From NCBI GenBank assembly GCA_003662645.1, contig QMYL01000079.1, forward strand, positions 1 through 5,617: a stretch of DNA of 5,617 nucleotides. The letters run 5' to 3'. Both the position numbers and the translations under genes were made by a program. Positions 1-4,976 of the stretch are shown in pieces (the first letter of the stretch is position 1; every line of letters begins with the position of its first letter). The notes beneath the pieces were generated by a model. The model did no database searches, was not told the DNA's origin, and saw nothing but the letters and a program-made list of their open reading frames with translations. This stretch comes from Candidatus Bathyarchaeota archaeon (GTDB taxonomy: Archaea > Thermoproteota > Bathyarchaeia > Bathyarchaeales > B26-1).

Positions 1-3
1 AGG

Positions 4-1344
4 TTGGGGATTGAGGTTTACTCCACCGAGACCCCAGGTGTAGGTGGCAGGATACGGCAGACCCCAGAGGACTTCATTGTAGAGGAGATACTTACCGACG
101 GGACCATGGCGAAGGTCGACGTATCCAAGGTTGAGGAACCGGGTGGATTAAGGGGTTGGGGGCGCCACCTCCTCTGCATAATGGTGAAGAGGAACAGGGA
201 CACCCTGATCACGGTGAGGAGGATAGCGGAGGAGCTTAACATTAACTGGCGGATGATCCACGTAGCCGGGATAAAGGATGCGAGGGCCCTCACAGCCCAG
301 TTCATCACGATAAGCACCGTGAAGCCCGAACTCATACCGAAGCTGAAGGTTGAGGGAGCGATCATAAGACCCCTCAGATTCCTGGATGAGGCGATATCGC
401 AGAGGAGCCTATTCGGGAACCACTTCCACATAACAATCAGGTCCATAAAATTAAAACCAGAAGCCGTCAGGGAGAGGATAAACCGCACAATACAGGGTCT
501 AGGTAAATATGGTGGTTTGCCAAACTACTTCGGACACCAGAGGTTCGGCACTGTGAGACCGATAACCCACCTAATCGGAAGCTCCATCGTGAAGGGGGAT
601 TACGAGACGGCCGTGTCGCTATTTCTATCATACCGGGGAGGGTCTGAGGACCCGGCTACCGAGGAGGCGAGATACCTAGCGGGGATTGGTGAATACCGGA
701 AGGCCCTCAAGCTGCTTCCGAGACACCTAAGTTACGAGAGGGAAGTCTTGAGGTACCTCGTTAAGTATCCGAGGGATCACCTTGGAGCCCTCATGAGGCT
801 TCCGGTCGAACTTCGCAGGCTTATGGTCCAAGCATACCAGTCCTACCTGTACAATAGATTCCTAAGCCGGAGGATGAGGGAGGACGTACCACTAAACAAA
901 GCCCAGGTTGGAGATTACGTTGTGGAGCTGGATGGATGTGGTCTACCAACTGAGCGTTCCGTGAAGGCGTCCAGCGGAGAATTACAAGAGATAAACGGTG
1001 AGATCGCCGAGCACAGAAGGGGCGTAGCGATCCCTCTAATCGGCTTCAGGCAGGGCCCATCCAGTGGGATACAGGGCGAGATAGAAAGGGAGATACTGGA
1101 ATCTGAGGAGGTTAAACCGGAAGACTTCAACATCAAGGACATGCGAGATGCGAGCGCCCCAGGGGGCTTGAGACCGGTATTAGCACAGGTCATGGACTTT
1201 AAGGTTTATAGGATCTCAGAGGACAGCCTAAACCCGGGGAGGTTAATGGTTGAGTTGGACTTCACTCTGCATAGGGGCGTGTATGGGACGATACTACTGA
1301 GGGAGGTGATGAAACCAATGGACCTAGTTGGCTCCGGGTTCTGA
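4..1344 (+). CDS. truD: tRNA pseudouridine(13) synthase TruD, probably 5'-truncated by the window edge
   Basis: TruD isomerises uridine to pseudouridine at position 13 of tRNAs (and position 35 of pre-tRNA-Tyr in some archaea, from family knowledge) in the cytoplasm. Visible family marks are GGRIRQTPEDFIVEE near residues 14-28, the catalytic-loop motif GIKDARALTAQ at 89-99 with Asp92 as predicted nucleophile, GNHFHITIR at 138-146, NYFGHQRFG at 174-182, and the C-terminal block FTLHRGVYGTILLRE at 420-434. The TRUD insertion domain occupies roughly residues 185-390. At 446 residues it is about full length for an archaeal TruD. The first possible start here is TTG at base 4, but the preceding codon AGG is also open, and archaeal homologues usually have several residues before the GI-x-x-Y-x-T segment. 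That TTG is therefore probably an internal leucine and the real start lies off the window. The gene ends 18 bp from the convergent aspS, and no terminator is visible between them. Confidence 0.93.
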   Translation: MGIEVYSTETPGVGGRIRQTPEDFIVEEILTDGTMAKVDVSKVEEPGGLRGWGRHLLCIMVKRNRDTLITVRRIAEELNINWRMIHVAGIKDARALTAQFITISTVKPELIPKLKVEGAIIRPLRFLDEAISQRSLFGNHFHITIRSIKLKPEAVRERINRTIQGLGKYGGLPNYFGHQRFGTVRPITHLIGSSIVKGDYETAVSLFLSYRGGSEDPATEEARYLAGIGEYRKALKLLPRHLSYEREVLRYLVKYPRDHLGALMRLPVELRRLMVQAYQSYLYNRFLSRRMREDVPLNKAQVGDYVVELDGCGLPTERSVKASSGELQEINGEIAEHRRGVAIPLIGFRQGPSSGIQGEIEREILESEEVKPEDFNIKDMRDASAPGGLRPVLAQVMDFKVYRISEDSLNPGRLMVELDFTLHRGVYGTILLREVMKPMDLVGSGF

Positions 1345-1362
1345 GCGTGCCCCCCGGCAATC

Positions 1363-2682
1363 TCATGGGGTCAGTCTGAACCTATCCCTTGGGAATAGGA
1401 CGACCTCCCGTATATTCTTCCTCCCGGTTAACATCATAACAACCCGTTCCAGACCTATAGCCCAACCGGCGTGGGGTGGCATTCCATAATCGAAGGTCTT
1501 TAGGTGGTAGGAGAAGGACTCCGGTGAGAGACCCTGCTCCCTTAACCTCCTTATCAACAGCTCCTTATCGTGGATCCTGGTCCCGCCGGAGGCGAGCTCG
1601 ATCCAGTGCCACATCATGTCGAAGCCCTCACTTATCTCCGGGTTGTCATCCCTAGGCTTTATGTAGAAGGGCTTCAATCTGGTTGGCCAGTCTGTTATAA
1701 AGTAGAAGTATGGGTGTATCTTCCCGAGAGCCCTATAAGCCACGGTGGGGATATCCTCACCCCACGGTATCTCGATGCCCACCTCCTTGAGGTCTTGGAT
1801 GACCTCATCGTATGTTAGCCGTTTAAACGGGAGCTTTGGGACCTCGACGTCATGTTTGAGTATCTCGAGTTCCTCCTTACAGGTCTCCTTAACAACCTTA
1901 CATACGTAGTGCATCAGCTCCTCAGCAACCTTCATCACATCCTCAGCCGTTGCGAAGGCCTCCTCAATATCGATTGATGTGAACTCGGTGAGGTGCCGCC
2001 TCGTATGCGACTTCTCAGCCCTGAAGGTTGGTCCTATTTCAAAGACCTTCTCGAAGTCTATGACCAGCTGCTCCTTATATAGTTGCGGGCTCTGTGCAAG
2101 GAAGGCCTCACGCTCGAAGTATGCTATCGGGAATAGAGCTGCTCCACCCTCTGTTGCGGAGGCTATTATCTTTGGAGTATTTACCTCCATGAAGCCCTGC
2201 CTTATCAAGAAGCTCCTCGTCGCCTCCAGAACCTTGTGGCGTATCCTGAAGATCGCCTGGTTCTCATCCCTACGGAGATCTATTATCCTCGCGTCGAGCC
2301 TAACATCTATATCCGCCGGGGTTCGGCCGGTTATATCTATCGGGAGTGGCTGCTTGGCTATCCCGAGTATCCTCATCTCCCTCGGGATTATCTCTGCCCC
2401 CCCAGGGGCTTTACTCATCCTCTTCACTATACCCTTAACACCTATGCAGTACTGCCTCTGCAGGGAGTCGGCCTTCCTGAGGGTTTCCTCATCGACTTTA
2501 TCCTGTGGAACGGTTATCTGGACCGTTCCCTCCTTATCTTGTAAGATTATAAACCTTATGCCGCCTAGATCCCTTATGTCCCTCACCCAGCCTAGGACTA
2601 TAACCTCCTCGCCGTCGAGTTCGGGTCTTATGTCCCTCGAATAATGGGTTCTACGCCAGCTTCCAAGCTTGTCGACCTTCAT
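1363..2682 (-). CDS. aspS: aspartyl-tRNA synthetase, archaeal type, probably non-discriminating
   Basis: Class IIb synthetase that charges tRNA-Asp with aspartate using ATP. The 439-residue length is archaeal (bacterial enzymes are about 590 because of an insertion). An N-terminal OB-fold anticodon domain spans about 26-108 (GWVRDIRDLGG at 31-41). Motif 1 surrounds RQGFMEVNTP at 161-170, the flipping loop is ATEGGAALFP at 176-185, motif 2 is FRAEKSHTRRHLTEF at 220-234, motif 3 is GWAIGLERVV at 406-415, and the chain ends FPRDRFRLTP, which separates AspRS from AsnRS. Pro93, in KAPGGAEIIP, aligns from memory with the proline that allows tRNA-Asn recognition in non-discriminating archaeal AspRS, so the product may also make Asp-tRNA(Asn) for amidation by an amidotransferase. 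Position 34 is Arg, where I recall His or Trp. The ATG at 2682 is preceded by GGAG with a 6-nt spacer. Its 14-nt distance from the upstream KH gene suggests one operon. Confidence 0.95.
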   Translation of the reverse strand: MKVDKLGSWRRTHYSRDIRPELDGEEVIVLGWVRDIRDLGGIRFIILQDKEGTVQITVPQDKVDEETLRKADSLQRQYCIGVKGIVKRMSKAPGGAEIIPREMRILGIAKQPLPIDITGRTPADIDVRLDARIIDLRRDENQAIFRIRHKVLEATRSFLIRQGFMEVNTPKIIASATEGGAALFPIAYFEREAFLAQSPQLYKEQLVIDFEKVFEIGPTFRAEKSHTRRHLTEFTSIDIEEAFATAEDVMKVAEELMHYVCKVVKETCKEELEILKHDVEVPKLPFKRLTYDEVIQDLKEVGIEIPWGEDIPTVAYRALGKIHPYFYFITDWPTRLKPFYIKPRDDNPEISEGFDMMWHWIELASGGTRIHDKELLIRRLREQGLSPESFSYHLKTFDYGMPPHAGWAIGLERVVMMLTGRKNIREVVLFPRDRFRLTP

Positions 2683-2696
2683 AGTCTACTCCGCCA

Positions 2697-3203
2697 TCAA
2701 TCAGCGAATTCGATCCTCAGGGTTATGCCGTGTATCTTCTTCGCTATCTCCTTCAACGCCTCTGTATGCGCTGGAGCTTTCCTCCCACCACGTTTGAGTA
2801 TAACCCGGGTCTCGGTGGTTCCGTCGGGGAGCCATATCTTGTTTATGGTTATAATGCTCATTGGGGCGAATAGGTCCTCGAGGAACTTCCTCTCATCGGA
2901 GTTATACTCCAAGACCCTAACGGTCTTCTTAAACTTCTGCCCTATAAACCTGATTATCTTCCCACCATAACTGAGCATACGGGCGACGTCGCCACGCCCG
3001 ACGAGAATGGCGAGGACGCCGTCGGCCTCTACGGCTTTATGGAAGTACACATCCTGGAGCGGGGGATACTTATCTTCGAGAGTTAGGAGTAGGCGGGCGA
3101 TCTTAATATCGGTCTCACTTATCTCGCCCCTTCTAACTTTCTCCCGGCATTTGGGACATAATATTCCACTCTTCAGGCAGAATTGACATAATTCCGCTCT
3201 CAA
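2697..3203 (-). CDS. zinc-ribbon and KH-domain RNA-binding protein (NusA-like, archaeal)
   Basis: A 168-residue protein resembling the widespread archaeal family with an N-terminal zinc ribbon followed by KH-like RNA-binding modules, often annotated as NusA-like transcription factors; the exact role is not established. The ribbon is CQFC at 6-9 and CPKC at 16-19, a CxxC-x6-CxxC arrangement. A KH-like segment follows around 60-100, with the nucleic-acid loop probably in LSYGGKIIRFIG (77-88). A second, weaker module covers about 112-167 and ends in an amphipathic helix and strand (EALKEIAKKIHGITLRIEF). The start is forced: an in-frame TAA directly precedes TTG at 3203, and no other start codon lies before Cys6. 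No good Shine-Dalgarno is seen, only a G6 run 11 nt upstream that sits in a hairpin. It lies between alba (59 nt upstream) and aspS (14 nt downstream), consistent with a translation/transcription operon. Confidence 0.85.
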   Translation of the reverse strand: MRAELCQFCLKSGILCPKCREKVRRGEISETDIKIARLLLTLEDKYPPLQDVYFHKAVEADGVLAILVGRGDVARMLSYGGKIIRFIGQKFKKTVRVLEYNSDERKFLEDLFAPMSIITINKIWLPDGTTETRVILKRGGRKAPAHTEALKEIAKKIHGITLRIEFAD

Positions 3204-3214
3204 TTACCATTAAA

Positions 3215-3236
3215 CCCCCCGTAAAATAAAGGGGGG
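3215..3236. other. C6/G6 hairpin in the alba-KH gap, overlapping a TATA-like sequence
   Basis: Six C and six G flank a 10-nt A/T-rich loop (GTAAAATAAA on plus), giving a perfect 6-bp stem. In the transcribed minus direction it lies 27 nt after the alba stop, and its G arm ends 11 nt before the TTG start of the KH gene. It could slow or end alba transcription, hide the only G-rich ribosome-binding candidate, or be incidental to a TATA-like box (TTTATTTT) placed about 26 nt before the TTG, which would give a leaderless internal transcript. The run after the stem is only three T, so a full terminator is unlikely. Confidence 0.45.
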
Positions 3237-3262
3237 CGGAACTCTGGTTCACGCTGGAAACC

Positions 3263-3547
3263 TCAACGCGTCAGTGTTATCTCTATCGTACTGACGTTGG
3301 TGGCTGTGTTGCTTCCCTCAGCCGGCTGCAGCTGCTCGGTCCCTATATCTATACTCTCCACCTTAACGTCTGGTAGGAATCGACGTCTAACTATCTCAAC
3401 AACATCGACAGCCCTGCTTATCGCTCGCCCTCTCGCCTTAACGCTTACCTCCTTAGCTCCGCTGTGGAAGAGGGTTATGCAAGCCAAGACGTAGTTCATC
3501 ACGGGTTTCCGCCCAATCAATACGGAGTTGTTTTCTGACAATCCCAC
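3263..3547 (-). CDS. alba: DNA/RNA-binding chromatin protein Alba
   Basis: Alba is a small dimeric archaeal nucleoid protein that coats DNA and also binds RNA. The 94-residue product has the diagnostic order [14 protein letters not shown] (9-22), [23 protein letters not shown] (from about 35), FLPD at 57-60, and the terminal strand VSTIEITL (85-92). The lysine known as K16 in Sulfolobus Sso10b, reported as an acetylation site that tunes DNA affinity, corresponds to Arg13 here, while the K17 equivalent is kept as Lys14. The start is GTG at 3547, supported by AGGAG with a 7-nt spacer. An in-frame TAG seven codons upstream rules out much extension. It is the first gene of the probable alba-KH-aspS operon, with a TATA-like promoter about 60 nt upstream. 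Confidence 0.95.
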   Translation of the reverse strand: MGLSENNSVLIGRKPVMNYVLACITLFHSGAKEVSVKARGRAISRAVDVVEIVRRRFLPDVKVESIDIGTEQLQPAEGSNTATNVSTIEITLTR

Positions 3548-3612
3548 CGCCTCACTCCTAGACTTCTATTCTCATTAAGGCTTTTATGCTCTCATTCCAT
3601 TAATAAATATCT
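3548..3612 (-). promoter_or_regulatory. probable alba operon promoter and ribosome binding site
   Basis: On the minus strand, ATATTTATTAATGG (3610-3597) contains an archaeal TATA-like box. With usual spacing it would place transcription start near 3575-3580, giving a leader of about 30 nt. A second A/T-rich match, CATAAAAG (3588-3581), would start transcription too close to the ribosome binding site to be preferred. AGGAG at 3559-3555 lies 7 nt before the GTG of alba and is the clearest Shine-Dalgarno of this operon. No BRE was identified with certainty. The left end of a repeat element begins only 16 bp further upstream. Confidence 0.5.
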
Positions 3613-3627
3613 TGCGGTTTCCCCGTA

Positions 3628-3810
3628 GGATACTGTTAAGACAACGGGCTGAGAAGCCCGTCTCCCCATTCCAAATCCTTTGTTAAACAAAGAAAAAAGG
3701 CTGTTGTTAAACAAATCAGGAGGCTTGGATGGTCGAGAGCTCCAAACCAAAAGATTCTATTAATGCTCAAAGAGGCAGCCTCCCCCTAAAACCCTATCTT
3801 AACAGTATCC
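3628..3810 (+). mobile_element. MITE-like repeat element, copy 1
   Basis: This 183-bp non-coding block begins GGATACTGTTAAGA and ends with its exact inverted copy, TCTTAACAGTATCC (3797-3810): 14-bp terminal inverted repeats. Inside the left end is a perfect hairpin, CGGGCT-GAGA-AGCCCG (3645-3660), with a GNRA-type loop. Near the right end is AGAGGCAG (3771-3778), 11 nt, then AACCCTATCTT (3790-3800). The same ends and the same split block recur, inverted, at 4977-5118. No open frame or obvious target duplication was found. I read it as a non-autonomous transposable element or a pair of insertion-sequence ends; the family is unknown. It sits directly upstream of the alba promoter and 20 nt past the stop of a transposase-like remnant. 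Confidence 0.55.
3680..3715. repeat. two direct copies of TTGTTAAACAAA with an intervening T-tract
   Basis: TTGTTAAACAAA occurs at 3680-3691 and 3704-3715, 24 bp start to start. The first copy is extended to CTTTGT-TAA-ACAAAG, a 6-bp hairpin with a 3-nt loop. Between them the minus strand reads six T (3698-3693), which could end transcripts approaching alba from upstream. The arrangement could be a binding-site pair or an internal part of the repeat element; the second large repeat copy lacks it. Confidence 0.4.
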
Positions 3811-3830
3811 CCCCAATAGGACGTGGCAAC

Positions 3831-3998
3831 TTAAGGTTTCCTCCTTAGGTTGTAGTGGTATATGAATATGTCACAGAATAGGTTCCAGCATTCTAAGGTT
3901 CTCCTCCATCTTAGGTGCTGGTTATGCCTTAGGTTTACGGTTGTCCTGTTAAAGAGCGTTCTCGTCCTCCGCTCGGTTGTAAAAAGAGCAAAAGTGGT
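3831..3998 (-). pseudogene. remnant of a DDE-type transposase C-terminus
   Basis: A 55-codon minus-strand frame runs from just after a TAA (4001-3999) to TAA at 3833-3831 and has no plausible start codon at its head. Its translation includes TTERRTRTLFNR (residues 7-18) and ends with CWNLFCDIFIYHYNLRRKP (37-55). The ER-x-RT pattern followed by an aromatic-rich helix and YN-x-R resembles the C-termini of DDE transposases, after the catalytic Glu. The catalytic D-D-E residues and roughly 200-300 residues are absent, so it cannot act. The stop codon is followed after 20 nt by one terminal repeat of the adjacent element, as expected for the right end of an insertion sequence. Family assignment is not possible by eye. 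It could still be a chance open frame. Confidence 0.42.
3981..3994 (-). terminator. T-rich terminator candidate for the 300-residue gene
   Basis: The minus strand reads CTTTTGCTCTTTTT starting 20 nt after the TAG of the TIM-barrel gene, with runs of four and five T and no strong stem. Archaeal RNA polymerase can stop at such U-rich stretches without a hairpin, so this is a reasonable but unproven terminator. Confidence 0.4.
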
Positions 3999-4014
3999 TT
4001 ACTTCCGTTCTCGG

Positions 4015-4917
4015 CTATATGGATAGCTTCTCCAGCCTTATCGAGCTTGTGAACTCTTTAAGCACTTTGTACTGGAAGGTTCCTGGGGCTGGTGTTGTAT
4101 ACACCCAGACTATGCCCGCCTGCTCATATGCCGTCTCGGTCGCCTCTTCGAGGTACTCCTTTGTGGGCCTTCCTTTCGGCCATGAGGAGTGTGGACTGAA
4201 GTATATACATGGGATCACAACCTTTTCAGGACAGGTCTTGTAGAAGTGGTTTATCTCTAAAGGTAAGGTTATCGCGGTCAACCCACAGTATGGGTAGAAG
4301 GGGTAAGCGTGCTGGTAGCCCCACAGGACAGCGTCGAAGTAGGGCAGGTAACCTTTATTGATGAACCTTATGATCTGCTCGAAGTAAATGCAGACCCCAA
4401 AGTTAAGTTTAGGGTTGATCTTCTTCATTGTCTTATAGATCTCCCTAGTATATTCAGGTGTGAAGAGCCAGAGATTATAATATAGGTCGTCGATCATCCA
4501 CAAGGTGAAGTTAGGGTGGTTGAGGGAGATCCTTGCTAACTCCTCAGTCCATTTTATATAGTCTAGGTCGAAGGGCCGATACCTCCTCTCCTCAGGAGGT
4601 CTATCTCTTCCTATGGGCGCCTCAGAGGGTGGGACGAGGTAAACCCACACCTCTATTCCTTCACTCCTCGCCTCCGAACAGAACTCTGGAAAGAGATCAA
4701 AGTCATCCTTACCGTAAATTAGATAGGTGAAGCAGTTCACCCCTAGATCCTTCGCCCTATCGATGGTTGCCTCGATATCGGTCTTGCCCTCCCTGCGAAC
4801 CTGAACGTATAGGGATACTATCCCTCTATAGAATTGATCACCACTCTTACTCCTCTCTTCCCTAATTCTCACATTCTCGTTGGAGATCGCATTTAGAAAC
4901 TGAATATTAATGGGCAC
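4015..4917 (-). CDS. predicted TIM-barrel, glycoside-hydrolase-like protein of unknown function
   Basis: A protein of about 300 residues with no recognised gene name. Counting from the GTG at 4926 (303-residue form), strand-like segments alternate with helices: IVSLYVQV (36-43), VNCFTYLIY (63-71), IEVWVYLVP (91-99), FTLWMIDD (140-147), LNFGVCIYF (174-182), FDAVLWGY (197-204), KVVIPCIYFS (235-244) and GIVWVYTTP (271-279). Eight such strands suggest a (beta/alpha)8 barrel. The pair Asp146-Asp147 at the end of strand 4, then FTPEYTREIYKTMKKINPKLNF (155-176 region), recalls uncharacterised glycosidase-like barrels, but substrate and catalysis are unproven. No signal peptide or membrane helix is seen, so it is probably cytoplasmic. 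Two GTG starts are possible; I prefer 4917 because AAGGTG (4929-4924) lies 6 nt before it, while the GTG at 4926 overlaps that site. An in-frame TGA at 4944 bounds the gene. It stands alone between two inverted repeat elements. Confidence 0.72.
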   Translation of the reverse strand: MPINIQFLNAISNENVRIREERSKSGDQFYRGIVSLYVQVRREGKTDIEATIDRAKDLGVNCFTYLIYGKDDFDLFPEFCSEARSEGIEVWVYLVPPSEAPIGRDRPPEERRYRPFDLDYIKWTEELARISLNHPNFTLWMIDDLYYNLWLFTPEYTREIYKTMKKINPKLNFGVCIYFEQIIRFINKGYLPYFDAVLWGYQHAYPFYPYCGLTAITLPLEINHFYKTCPEKVVIPCIYFSPHSSWPKGRPTKEYLEEATETAYEQAGIVWVYTTPAPGTFQYKVLKEFTSSIRLEKLSI

Positions 4918-4949
4918 CCACCACACCTTGATCTCTCTTGCTCATCTCA

Positions 4950-4970
4950 AGTTGGATTTAAGTCTTTCCT
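4950..4970 (-). promoter_or_regulatory. TATA/BRE-like promoter for the TIM-barrel gene
   Basis: On the minus strand AGGAAAGACTTAAATCC (4970-4954) offers a purine-rich BRE-like GGAAAG next to a TATA-like CTTAAATC. Typical spacing puts transcription start near 4930-4935, leaving a leader of roughly 15 nt that just includes the AAGGTG ribosome binding site. The promoter lies 7 bp from the end of the second repeat element. Confidence 0.4.
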
Positions 4971-4976
4971 AGTGTA

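Noticed and set aside
18..488. Long minus-strand open frame inside truD
   Set aside because: It is antisense to a well-matched TruD region and its translation shows no family pattern; a shadow frame. The same holds for 915-1193 minus.
1979..2644. 221-codon plus-strand frame opposite aspS
   Set aside because: It overlaps the catalytic motifs of AspRS throughout, and its low-complexity Ser/Ile/Leu translation is typical of an antisense shadow. 1570-1818, 2236-2544 and 2644-2970 are rejected for the same reason.
3629..3810. IS200/IS605 TnpB right end with guide RNA
   Set aside because: The hairpin near the end is suggestive, but no TnpB or its zinc-finger C-terminus is visible, and the perfect terminal inverted repeats fit DDE-type elements better.
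3831..3921. Imperfect direct repeat (TAAGGTT, TCCTCC, TTAGGT) at 3831-3858 and 3893-3921
   Set aside because: Similarity is short and gapped and falls within the transposase-like frame; it could be codon coincidence.
3613..4014. RNase P RNA or SRP RNA in the long gap
   Set aside because: I looked for GAGGAAAGTCC-type and GGAAG-x-GAGCAG-type signatures on both strands and found none.
3862..4023. 53-codon plus-strand ATG frame in the accessory gap
   Set aside because: It is the antisense of the transposase-like frame, has no ribosome binding site and a biased Val/Leu/Arg composition; the minus frame is more protein-like.
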